64,000 nucleotides of DNA from Fragum whitleyi (Eukaryota; Mollusca; Bivalvia; Cardiida; Cardiidae): assembly GCA_948146395.1 (NCBI GenBank), contig OX411557.1:33582077-33646076 (forward strand). The letters are read 5' to 3'. The stretch's first letter is position 1; the number at the start of each line of letters is the position of its first letter. Below, piece by piece: positions 46,630 to 58,392 of the stretch. A model generated the notes under the pieces. The model searched no databases and was not told the origin of the DNA. It saw nothing but the letters and a program-made list of their open reading frames with translations. The position numbers and the translations under genes are program-made.

Positions 46630-47290
46630 GGTTAACATTTCACTTAAGTCAAAGTCTGAGCAATGAATCTATGTCTATGGGCTGATACTATAGTCACAAA
46701 AGCAAGTGAAAAGTTTTAAAGTAAAGGCTTAGTACAAACAGAGATATTACAGATATTACAGATGATCAACAGTTGCACGTAAAAGATTTGTAAGTCCGAA
46801 AAGGGTCAATTCTACAAAATTAAATTTCAGAGTGATAATTTTAAGTTTTTGTCTAGGGCCTGATATTATGGTCACAGAAGCATGTGAAACATTTCAAAGC
46901 AATAAGCTTTAATACAAACTGTGATATTACAGATAGTCAACACCTGCATGTAAGAACTTAACAAAGACTTCAAAGTTCAAAAAGGGTTAACAATTTGACT
47001 TAATTAAATGTCAAAGTGATTATTTTTTGTCTATAGGCTGATATTATGGTCACAGAAGCATTTGCAAAGTTTCAATGCAAAAACTTTAGTACAAACAGAA
47101 ATATTACTAATAGTCAACAGTTGCATCTAAAAACTTAACAAAGATTTGTGAGTCAAAAAAGGGTTAAAATTTGACTTAATTAAAGGTCAGACTGAATTGT
47201 CTATTGGTTAATATTATGGTTAGATAACATTTACAAATTTCAGAGCTATAGCATAAGTAGAAATAGAGGATAATCAACTGGTTATATGTG
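46630..47290 (+). repeat. Degenerate ~180-bp tandem repeat
   Basis: Four diverged units share ctgatattatggtcacagaag, tttcaaagc and acaaactgtgatattaca at roughly 180-bp spacing. I see no coding potential here. Confidence 0.6.
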
Positions 47291-47586
47291 ATGTGAAAAA
47301 TATTTCACTAGAATGTGTTATTAGGTATTAAAATTGAGTCGGTAAGTCAAGTTTTTCAACACCGTAATAACATATTCCATGAAAGATTTTTCATATCAGA
47401 CATGACCAGTTGATTATTCTTTTTATTATATTCCAAATAACTATATTTTAATTTCTGAAATAATGTTTCTTGTAATTTTCTATTGTCGGCCCTAGCAAAT
47501 TTCGCGTATTGATACAAAGAAGATTCTTATCACCCTCTTGGATTACGCTTAAAAAATCAAGGAAATTTTAAGATACTATAAAGCAA

Positions 47587-49481
47587 ACAAGAGGGCCATA
47601 GTGGCCCTTAATCGCTCACCTGAATTAACAATCTTAAAATGTTTTTCTAAGATTTGACCCCATGACCTACTTTTTGACTCCACTTGACCCAATTCCAAAC
47701 TTGTCCGAGATTTCATCAAGTGATCATTCTGTACAATTTTCAGGTTGATTGGGCAAAGAATATGGCCTCTAGAGTGTCCACAAGGTTTTTCTAAGATTTG
47801 ACCCCGTGACCTAGTTTTTGACCCCACTTGACCCAATTTCAAACTTGTCCGAGATTTCATCAAGATAATCATTCTTACCAATTTTCAGGTTGATTGGGCT
47901 AAAAATATGGCCTCTAAAGTGTCCACAAGGTTTTTCTAAGATTTGACCCTGTGACCTAGTTTTTGACCCCACTTGACCCAATTTCAAACTTGTCCGAGAT
48001 TTCATCAAGATAATCATTCTGACCAATTTTCTTGTTGATTGGGCTAAAAATATGGCCTCTAAAGTGTCCACAAGGTTTTTCTAGATTTGACCCCGTGACC
48101 TAGATTTTGACCCCAGTTGACCCAATTTCAAACTTGTCCGAGATTTCATCAAGATAATCATACTGACCAATTTTCAGGTTGATTAGGCTATAAATATGGC
48201 CTCTAGAGTGTCCACAAGGTTTTTCTTAGATTTGACCCCGTGACCTAGTTTTTGACCCTACTTGACCCAATTTCGAGCTTGTCCGAGATTTCATCAAGAT
48301 AATCATACTGACCAATTTTCAGGTTGATTGGGCTAAAAATATGGCCTCTAGAGTGTCCAAAAAGTTTTTCTAAGATTTGACCCCGTGACCTAGTTTTTTA
48401 TCCCACTTGATCCAATTTCAACCTTGTCCAAGATATCATCAAGATAATCATTCTGACCAATTTTCAGGTTGATTTGGCCAAAAATATGGCCTCTAGAGTG
48501 TCCACAAGGTTTTTCTAAGATTTGACCCCGTGACCTAGATTTTGACCCCACTTGACCCAATTTCAAACTTGTCCGAGATTTCATCAAGATAATGATTCTG
48601 ACCAATTTTCAGGTTGATTAGGCCAAAAATATGGCCTCTAGAGTGTTGACAAGGTTTTTCTTAGATTTGACCCCGTGACCTAGTTTTTGACCCCACTTGA
48701 CCAAATTCCGAACTTGTCCGAGATTTCAGCAAGATAATCATTCTGACCAATTTTCAGGTTGATTGGGCTATAAATATGGCCTCTAGAGTGTCCACAAGGT
48801 TTTTCTAAGATTTGAACTCGTGACCTAGTTTTTGACCCCACTTGACCCAATTTCGAACTTGTCCGAGATATCATCAAGATAATCATTCTGACCAATTTTC
48901 AGGTTGATTGGGCTAAAAATATGGCCTCTAGAGTGTCCACAAGGTTTTTCTAAGATTTGACCCCCTGACCTAGTTTTTGACCCCACTTGACCCAATTTCG
49001 AACTTGTCCGAGATTTCAGCAAGATAATCATTCTGACCAATTTTCAGGTTGATTGGGCTATAAATATGGCCTCTAGAGTGTCCACAAGGTTTTTCTAAGA
49101 TTTGACCCCGTGACCTAGTTTTTGACCCCACTTGACCCAATTTCGAACTTGTCCAAGATTTTATCAAAGTAATCATTCTGACCAATTTTCAGGTTGATTT
49201 GGCCAAAAATATGGCCTCTAGAGTGTCCACAAGGTTTTTCTAAGATTTGACCCCGTGACCTAGTTTTTGACCCCACTTGACCCAATTTCGAACTTGTCCA
49301 AGATTTTATCAAGATAATCATTCTGACCAATTTTCAGGTTGATTGGGCTAAAAATATGGCCTCTAGAGTGTCCACAAGGTAAATGTTGAAGACGGACGAC
49401 GGACGACGCACGACGGACGACGGACATCAAGTAACCCCAAAAGCTCACCTTGAGCACTTCATGCTCAGGTGAGCTAAAAAA
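47587..49481 (+). repeat. Family 1 repeat expanded to about 12 modules of 145 bp
   Basis: Head acaagagggccatagtggcc, aatcgctcacctga. About 12 tandem ~145-bp modules share tatggcctctagagtgtcca, gatttgaccccgtgacctag and aatcattctgaccaattttc. Then a gacggacgacggacgacg run and the hairpin gagcacttcatgctcaggtg, agctaaaaaa. The repeated minus-strand ORFs of 71 codons are shadows of this array. Confidence 0.92.
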
Positions 49482-49600
49482 CCAATCTCTAGACGTTAGA
49501 CAAACTTGAAGAAAAAAAATACTTTGGGCTAGAGGTTTAAATGACAAATTTGTCAATGATGAAAATATTGGAGCACCGGGATTTTTTGAAAGCAACAGGG

Positions 49601-50507
49601 TATAGTCCGTTTGACCTCTATATGGACCAACCTTTTCATCAATTACATAAAATTGCGTTTGAATGAAGGATTTGTAAGAAGTAAAATCTTAATTTCAGCT
49701 TTATACCATTTCAAAAAATATTTTTTGAAAATAAAATGATTTCAAAATAATGATTTTGTCTATCTAGTTAATGTTAATATTTTCGCATTTTTTGCTCTTA
49801 AACACGAGGGGTGAAGAAGGCTGTTTAGTCTTAAGAAATTGTAAACATTTATAGTAAAAACACGTGGTTTTATACTAAACATTTGACAGATGAAATGGCC
49901 ATTATTCCTTATTTGGACATGCTAATTAGCATATCGACGGTCATGTCGTCTAAAACTTAAATAGCACGTGATTTTTACCGTTATTACTCGCCTTCTCATC
50001 AAGTTTTCCTCGTGAAATTCCCAACTACTTCGTTTAATAATGATTTTTGATTGGTCTTAACATGTAAATATAGGGTTCATTTCAGAATAAATAAAAACAA
50101 TAATCAATTATCTGGTCAAACGGTTTCTTAAGAAAGAAGGAATATACTCAGATTTGATATCCAACGTTAGCAAAAATCTTCGACAAACTTAATTATATTG
50201 AAATACTCGATTTTATACTAAAACAAATCTTACACTTTTGACTTGGCCCCTATGCAAATCAGTGCTATTTTTGGTTATACAATTCGCTGTTCCGTTTAAT
50301 ACAGTCACGAGTAGGTATGAAAGGCTGGAAGTTAACATGTAGACGGACGGACAAAATCATTATTTTACATTCAAAAATTCTGAAAAACAAAATTCGTCAT
50401 GGTATTAGCTTGAAAATATGATATGTCAAAAAAAATGTGAGTTTCAACCATTAATTTCTGAGATTTTCGGCGAAATGTTGGTCCATATAGTAGTCAAACG
50501 GACTATA
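49601..50507. mobile_element. TIR MITE, copy 4 (opposite orientation)
   Basis: Ends tatagtccgtttgacctcta and the inverse tagtagtcaaacggactata. The interior matches the other three copies in reverse. It lies in the large intron between exons 1 and 2. Confidence 0.9.
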
Positions 50508-52670
50508 CCATGATGGCAATACTGGAAGAATTGTGTAGTCTGTGATCATTCAATCCCTTAGGATGAACATTTAAAAACAGCTTATGCTCAGGCTGGATTG
50601 GGTTTGGGATGTTGATTTACAAATTCTTTTGATAGTCTGTTATTGAGAAGCTTCAGAGGGGAATGGGGTGGGGTCAATTAACACCCCATCTGTAGCCTGA
50701 TATTTCCTTTTTGGGATAAATATTTAATACAAATTCTATAATCATTAGAAAACCTACCCCATATTTGGCATTTTGAACCCCTTATGCAGATATCCTGAAC
50801 CTGTAATTGGGCTTGAATTTATTATCACAGCGGTCTGAGTAGGACCCAAGCTACTTGAAAAAAAGGAGACTTACTGTAACCTCCAGTGAATTTATTACAC
50901 TGGGAAATCCTAAGAGTTCACGGTCAGAAAAATAATTAACAGAGATTATACACCAGTTGCATGTAAAATCTTACGAAAGCATTATGTCTTAAAGAGCTGA
51001 CTGTATGTACTCAATTTAGACCACACTTGAAGCGAATTGGCCAATCAGAGAACAGTATTTCCAAAGTATATATCACAGATACAACTCCGGACATTGTATT
51101 TACAGATATACGATTGTAGTGTGTCTCGTGCTGCGGTATATGGGAAATAGACACTCGCTGACGCTCGTGTCTATTTCCCATATACCACGGCACTCGTTTT
51201 CTATCCTATACTTAATATATGTCTTGTTATATGATATACAAACCTCCTCAATATCCACATAGAATACTGATGTCATTATATTTTACCATGTTATATCTCC
51301 CATCATAAGTCACAAAATATATCATCTCATATCCCTTCCTTGTTTACAAACACAATGTATTTCAGGTCAGTCACTAGATATCTTGTATTATACAGGTATT
51401 ATAGCATTTTTATCCTGTTAAACAGGTCATTAAGAGAATTTTGATCCCAAATCACTTGATCATAAAACATATTTCAAATGGTCAGCATAAGTCTTTTGTA
51501 AGTTCTAATTAATATAGGCACTTTAATTACAAAAAAAACACAAAAAAAACTAAATGTTACTGCCAGTATTCAAAGAACTTTTAATTTCAATTCTTGCTTA
51601 TCATTCACACTGAATAAACTCGAAATATACACTTTACAGTGTATCGAAATCCTTTATGAAAGTGTTATTATTTTTTTATTTAGCTGACTCTTGTTCTTGT
51701 TCTTGCTCTGACTAAAAGTTCCCAGTAAGGGTACAACAAGCAGTTACAGTTGTACCAGAGTAGATACATCAAAGTAATAACTTAGTCCTGTTTGTGTGAA
51801 AGGTTAAATTTTCAGGTTTTGTATGACAATATTATATTCCTGTAAATTTGATGAAAAGACACCCAGGTGGGTCTAGAGATGGCAATTCCAGAATATTTCA
51901 TTGTTATACTGGTATATCTGGTATATCTAAACTTTGAGGAATCTAGGCTACCTGGAGAGCACATAGTGAAGACTGGAATCAAAATGTGTGAATGCACAGG
52001 CTTATCGGGTACACATGTAATATCACATACAGGTATATTCACACACAAAATCCACAAGTAATCACACAACATAGATAACCCTTGAAGACAGCTTTTGAAA
52101 TTCTTATTCTTAATAATGATCTTATCTGCATTGCAACAATTACCAGTTATATATATATACATGTCCACATAAAAAATCTGATCTCAGCCTGTATAAACGT
52201 CAAAATAAACCAATCACTACACTGTATAATTTAACAGTCCTCTCTATCACAATATTACCAATGTAATTATGACAAATCATATTAGCTTAATTACTATATT
52301 AATTATCTTATGATTTTATCACATTTGATAAAATCTGTATTAATCTAAGTTATATTGTAAAGGAAAGATAAGCGCCATTGTAAAAATATGCACAACATAA
52401 ATGAAAAAAGCCAACTTCAAAGGGCCATGGATGGATAGTAAAAATGATTTCAGTTTAGTGTTACATGTAAATGAAAGCATTCCTCTGTAAATGAAATCTT
52501 TAATGTCAATTTTTGAGAACAAAAACAATTTTATGGTACACCGTAATATACTGGTAATTTTGTTATCAACCTTATTACACTGCACACAGCTTTCAGATTG
52601 AATTCATTATCAGAGTAAATAATGAATCTATAATGTTGAAATTAATACACTATGAAAAGGATCAGAACAA
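50508..52670. other. Intronic DNA, mostly unique, with one palindrome
   Basis: No exon fits the SHIP-like gene here, and the phases of exons 1 and 2 already join. ORFs of 64 and 118 codons overlap on opposite strands at 51,812-52,168 without family resemblance. The palindrome at 51,125-51,196 is listed separately. Confidence 0.5.
51125..51196. repeat. Near-perfect palindrome
   Basis: Arms of about 29 bp (core ggtatatgggaaatagacac and the inverse gtgtctatttcccatatacc) around a ~12-base centre, tcgctgacgctc. About 26 of 29 positions pair. Confidence 0.9.
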
Positions 52671-52736
52671 AAAGCCAAAGAGGGCTAGTATTGCTCCAAT
52701 GACACTATCTGACCAGTTGATTTCGAGAACTAGAGC

Positions 52737-53973
52737 TGCTTGTGCAGCTGATTCGCTCCACAGGCCTGAATCTACTGATATGATTAGATGAGAATAATAA
52801 GTGGATAAGTGAATGCTTATTTCAAGTTAATCAGATTTTTTATGTGTCTTATGCTGAAATATTTATGCAAAGAGAAATTCATGATTGATGAACAGAATAT
52901 AGAAAATTGACCTCTGCCTGTTTATTAGATACTTTTCATCTAATGACAAAAAAATGTGTAGTATGATAATAGCTAGGTCACCCTAGGATTAGGTTGATAT
53001 CCATCACTTAGATTCTTAGAAAATGTTTTTCAAAAGTTTAAACTATATAACATACAGAGAATGAACTTCGCCCATAAAAGACATATTTTTTTCTGATCAC
53101 AGTAATTTTTTGTAGATTGTTTAACCCTTTGCTGTTTAATCCCTGCTTTTTACCACAGGGCTTTTTAGCGTTCTTTATCTCTTACATGTATATATATGTA
53201 AGAGATAAAAAACGCTAAAAAAGCCCTGTGCATTTTACGTGCCTGTGATTTTATGATTGAGAAAACATTGTGAAAAAGAAGAAATTGCTTCTGACAAGCA
53301 ATTTCCTCTTTTTCCACACTATTTTCTACTCTACTGAATGGTTATTTTTCAAATTAAATCCACTTTAAATTTTCGTCTGCAAAACCTTTGAAATTGGACT
53401 GGTCCAAAATTTTGTACAACAGGGAAGGGTTAAAGGCCACCCAAGGATCATTCCAGATAATCTGGTGGACATATATCACTTAGACTCAGAAAAAAAAAAA
53501 TCAAAGTTTCCACTATATAAAATAATGAAATAGAGAAAAGAATTCACTCATAAAAGACATTTTTCATCTAATCACAATTTTTTTTGTAGACTGATAAAGA
53601 ATCACCCAAGGATCACTTAAATGAAATTTGGTTGATATCCATCACTAAGATTCTGAGAAAATGTTTTTCAAAGTTTCAACTACATAACATATAGAGAAAT
53701 AACCTCCACCCATAAAAAGACATATTTTTCTTCTGATCACAGTAATTTCTTGTAGACTAAAAAAGGGTTACCCAAGGATCTTTTCAATATAATTTGGTTG
53801 ATATCCATTATTTAGATTCTGAGAAAATGATTTTCAAATTTTCACTATATTACATAAAGAGAAATGATCTCCGCCCATAAAAGATATATTTTTCTTCTGA
53901 TAACAATAATTTTTTGCAGAAAGATAAAGGTTCACCCAAGGATCACTTAAGCTTCGGCCAGTGGAGATAAAAA
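52737..53973 (+). repeat. Family 5 repeat split by a piggyBac-like MITE
   Basis: Head actagagctgcttgtgcagc, gctccacaggcctgaat. Modules with ggttgatatccatcac, end gcttcggccagtggagat, aaaaa. Interrupted at 53,125-53,429. Confidence 0.8.
53125..53429. mobile_element. piggyBac-like MITE with internal hairpins
   Basis: Flanked on both sides by TTAA (53,121-53,124 and 53,430-53,433). It starts CCCTTTGCTGTTTAATCCCT and ends acagggaaggg. Removing it restores the host text tagattgt..aaaggccacccaagg. Inside are a 77-bp hairpin (53,154-53,230) and a second at 53,270-53,319. The TTAA duplication supports piggyBac. Confidence 0.85.
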
Positions 53974-54152
53974 TGTCAAATAGGACCTTTTTTCAGTGAC
54001 TCAATGGTCCAAACAGTCTGTGTTTCAGAGAAGAAGATTTTTCTTTATTTCATCAAGCTGGACTTTTTTTAGGTGCCTGCAGAGCTCACATTATCAGCCG
54101 GATGGGACATTAACAAAGTGCAAACTGAATCAAACAAAGGGCAATAACTCAA

Positions 54153-55020
54153 GTAGAAAGCCATGAATGACTTGGGTCGCTCCACAGGCTTGACATTCTT
54201 GTAATAGCAAATCTAAGTTTTGACTAGATTTTTAGATATTTTGGGTTCTACTGATCTTGAAATGATTTTCAAAGTTTCCACAATATAACATATAGAGAAA
54301 TGACTTCCGCCCATAAAAGACATATTTTTCATTCAATGACAATAATTTTTGGCTGCATGATAATGGGTCACCCAAGGATCATACTTATGAAGTTTGATTG
54401 ATATCCATGTGTTACATTCTGAGAAAATTATTTTCAAAGTTTTCACTATATAACATATAGAGAAATGACCTCCGCCCATAAAATATATATTTTCTAACCA
54501 TTCACAATAATTTTTGGTAGACTGATAAAGGGTCACTCAAGGATCATTCCAGTAAAATTTGGTTGATATCCATCAATTACTTTCTTAGAAAATGATTTTC
54601 AAAGTTTCCACTATATAACATTTAGAGAAATGACCTCTGCCCATAAAATACATATTTTTCATCCGATCACAAAAATTTTCGGTAGACTGATAAAGGGTCA
54701 CCCAAGGATTATTCATGTAAAATTTAATTGGTATCCATCAATTAGACCCTGAGAAATGTCACTTTTTACCATATTTGGAAATTAGCCACGCCCATTAAAT
54801 CCATGTTTTTCATGTGATCAAAATTTCTTGAACAACTTTGAAAGAGGGTCACCTGAGGATCATTTCTGTGAAGTTTGGTTGAAATTCATCCAGTAGTTTC
54901 TGAGGAGAAGATTTTTAAAGAAAAAGTTTACGACAGCACCCACGCAGGGACGGACGGACGCAAGATGGACACAACGCCATGTCAATAGCCCCAGTGGTTC
55001 CCAGCCAGTGGAGCTTAAAA
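54153..55020 (+). repeat. Family 5 repeat
   Basis: Head tagaaagccatgaatgactt, cgctccacaggcttgac. ~165-bp modules, a short gacggacggacg run, end ggttcccagccagtggagct, taaaa. Confidence 0.85.
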
Positions 55021-55222
55021 TTACAAATGGTAGAGTTGTGGTTCTTGCGCTCTGCACACCCTAGCTATGAGATCTATACACCTGTGAAGTTTCAAGACTT
55101 AGGCCTTATAGTTTCATAGTTATAGACCAGACACGAATTTGCTAACGGACAGACAGAAGGACAGACAGACAGACAGACGTGGCAGACAATAAAGTAATAC
55201 AACCCTTCGTTCGTATTAAAAG
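55018..55222 (+). repeat. Family 8 repeat, one module
   Basis: Shares aatggtagagttgtggttct and gatctatacacctgtgaagt with 20,266-20,655. Ends gacagacagacagacgtgg and cccttcgttcgtattaaaa. Confidence 0.75.
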
Positions 55223-56330
55223 GAGTAAGTGATCCAAACTTGCGGAAGTAACAAAACACTACATAAAACCCTCTAAATTACAATATTGGGGAAAAATGCC
55301 TTCATTAAGATGTTTAACAAATCCTTTCACAAAAACATAATCAAATACAATTTTGGAGCCATTTTACATTATACAATAAAGAATATGATGTCAGAGTCGT
55401 TTTTGTATTTGTAGGTTTTTGAAACATTAAGATTCCCACACATATTCAGGCACCATGCAATGTGAATCCGATAGCTAACCGTTACATTTCATTTTGATGA
55501 AGTTAATTTTTGTAAGGTCTTTATATTAAGGTAACTAGGTCGTTTTTGATTATTATTTTTAAGATCGAGCGCCATTTGAATTTATCTACATAATTGATTT
55601 ATTTAAGAAGGATTGAATATCATTGATTTTGTACATAGAATTGGCATTAGAAAATGAATCTGAAGTCATTTTTCCTTAGTGTCAAAACTGGGTGACCTAA
55701 AATTTTGCACTTTTTCTAAAAAAATTAGCACGGTGACCATATCAATTTTTTATATCAATATGTCATGAACATATAATTATCTACAAAATATAGAAAAAAT
55801 AAAATTATCTTTCTCAAGGTTTTCATGAAATTTGATCAAAAGTAATAAATTTTGAAAAAAAAGTTCATTAATTTTTGATATACATTTCGATGTACTAGTT
55901 TTTACACATTTGGGAAAAATACAATAAAAAAAAAAATGTTTATCTTTCAATCGATATTTGCGTATTATATTTAGTTCAAAAAACTTTCCTACCTATAAAT
56001 TAAAATAAATTTGATATGAGTTGTCTCCTTAGATTTGATTGTGATATTGTTTTATGTCATTACCAAGAAATGAAAATCATTGGAAAATTCAGACAAAAAT
56101 GGTTACTCAATACCTAAGACATTCTATGACGTTTTATGAAAGATTTGGTGACTCCTTTTTTCTTTCCAATTTTACAATTGGCATTCTTTTATTTACAAAT
56201 TATGAAAAAATAAGAAAAATCTATTTCAGGAAAAAAAATCTAGTAAACGTCCTTAAGGCACTGCGGTGATATAACATGGTAGAATATTTGGACTCCTTGA
56301 AAATCTAACAACAATTGCAGGGATTAATCT
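55223..56330. other. AT-rich intronic DNA, nothing recognised
   Basis: About 1.1 kb of very AT-rich sequence with short spurious ORFs. I see no repeat head or exon. Confidence 0.5.
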
Positions 56331-56339
56331 TAGAAGTTC

Positions 56340-57590
56340 AGGAATAACCTAACTTGCAATAAAAAGGGGTTTGAAGCTTGTTTATTTGATGCTGTGACGT
56401 CATTAAGGGCCAACCCCTTTTTGACCTGCCAAAATCAGTATAAATTATGCATTTTTTTCTGAAATAATGGGCCAATTTTCATGAAAACAAAATTTGAAAG
56501 AGAAATTTTGAAAAAAGAAGTTAATGAAAGTCACCATCATTCAGAAGGAATTCTGACTTTTTCCAAATTGAAATTTATATACAAGCTATCAGCATATACC
56601 CTACCCACCCATTCATTACTGAGGAGACTCAAAATAAGCCCCACCCTGCCGTATCCATACTTATGGGCTAATCAAAGTTTTACAAGCAGTTTTTGAAAAC
56701 CACATTCTGGTAAAGTTCATTGAAATTGGCCAACTGATTCAGGAGGAGATGTTATTCAGAGATATTGGACTTAAAATTAGCCCTACCTGCCATGCACATA
56801 TTTATGGACCAAACATTATTTTGCAAAGGAACATTCTGGTAAAGTTTCATTGTTATTGGCCAAAATAATTCAGAAGGAGATCTTGTTTGAAGATTTGCAG
56901 CTCAAAATAAGCCCCCAACACTGCCACACCCATATTTATAGGCCAATAAAATTTCACGCACAACATTTGAAAAGGGACACCCAAGGAAGATACTTGTAAA
57001 GTTTCATTGAAATTGGTCAATTGGATTTGGAGGAGATGTTGTTCAAAGATTTCAGGCTCAAAATAAGCCCAACCTGCCACCCACATATTAATGGGCAAAA
57101 CATTATTTCGCAAAAAAAATTTTAAAAACAGTCTCCCAAGGAACATTTTGGTAAAGTTTCATTGTAATTGGCCAAATAGTTCAGGATAAGTTGTAGTTCA
57201 AAGATTTTGAGCTCAAAATAGGCCCCACCCTGCCACGCCCATATTTTTGGGCCAATCAAAATTTTGCAAACATTTTCTGAAATGTGTCACCAAAGGAACC
57301 TTCTTGTAAAGTTTCATTGAAATTGGCCCAGTGGTTCAGGAGGAGATGTCATTTCAAAGATTTTAGACTCAAAATAAGCTCCGTCCTACCATTCCCATAT
57401 ATACGGGCCAATCAAAATTTTGTAGTACATTTTTTGAAAAGGGTCACCCAAGGAACATTCTGGTAAAATTTCATTGAAATCTGCCAAGTGGTTCAGGAGA
57501 AGATGAAGCTTTTAAGATTGTTGACGACCAACGACGCGTGAGGGATGACAGACTCATGGTGATCCACGTTGTGCTCAGGTGAGCTAAAAA
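56340..57590 (+). repeat. Family 1 repeat, 5' truncated
   Basis: Modules with aagtttcattgaaattggcc, caggaggagatg and ctcaaaataagcccc at ~150-bp spacing, ending gttgtgctcaggtgagctaa, aaa. No clear head. Confidence 0.75.
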
Positions 57591-58039
57591 CAGGTAAAAA
57601 TCTTTGGTTAACTCACTTGTTAATTGCAGTGAGTTAACCAAGTGATGAACTGCCAATATTTCTAGATTAACATATCTAGATAATAGGCCGAAAATCGTGA
57701 AAGAAATGTTATAATTGCATTATATAAATCATTTGTATATATATATTTGTGTATATATATTTGTGTATTATATCTTTTCATTTTTGTTGCCTCCTCCAGA
57801 TATACAGGCTCCTCAGGAACTCTATACTATTCAGTTTTGTACCCAATTAAGTTTAATAACCCCTTGTTATCAGTGTTACTGTAATTCTGGACTGTTTGCT
57901 ATAGATTACAAAACCAGGAAGTACTGTTATGTTCACAATTTAAATCTTTTACAATCTGTTTACTGTTATCAGACTGACATTGATACTAATAATCTTAACC
58001 CTGCATTACAACTCAAACAGGAAATCTGAATAGGTTGAA

Positions 58040-58330
58040 AGAACAAGAGCTGCTTGAGCGCCTGATACGCTCCAAAGGCCTGAAGTTTGTGATGAGGATA
58101 AGAAAACATTCAAGAGAAATTGAATTGAAAATAAATTGATACATTCTAATGATTTTAAAGTTTCCCTTAAATTTAGCAGACAGGGAAATTAGTTTCATCC
58201 AGAAAAGCATGTTTAAACAATCTGACTGTATCATTCTTTGAAGGTTGATGTTAGATCACACTCGGATCATTTAAATGACATTTGGTGTTAACACAACATG
58301 ACACAACATCATATTACCAAGCAGGAAAAA
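58040..58330 (+). repeat. Family 5 head fragment
   Basis: Head acaagagctgcttgagcgcc, atacgctccaaaggcctga, then decaying module text. The sequence between 57,591 and 58,040 shows nothing else certain. Confidence 0.65.
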
Positions 58331-58392
58331 TCTAAGAGAGCTCTATAAAAATAACATTGCTGCCAAATATTATCTAATGATTTGTATCTGAG

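Noticed and set aside
47576..49595. Series of similar minus-strand ORFs of 71-111 codons
   Set aside because: They repeat with the 145-bp module period, are shadows of the tandem array and resemble no protein family.
51812..52168. 118-codon minus ORF overlapping a 64-codon plus ORF
   Set aside because: No recognisable family, no splice context. Both arise from the same low-complexity stretch.
57715..58029. 104-codon plus-strand ORF
   Set aside because: Starts in an AT microsatellite, contains no known motif, and ends at a repeat head.
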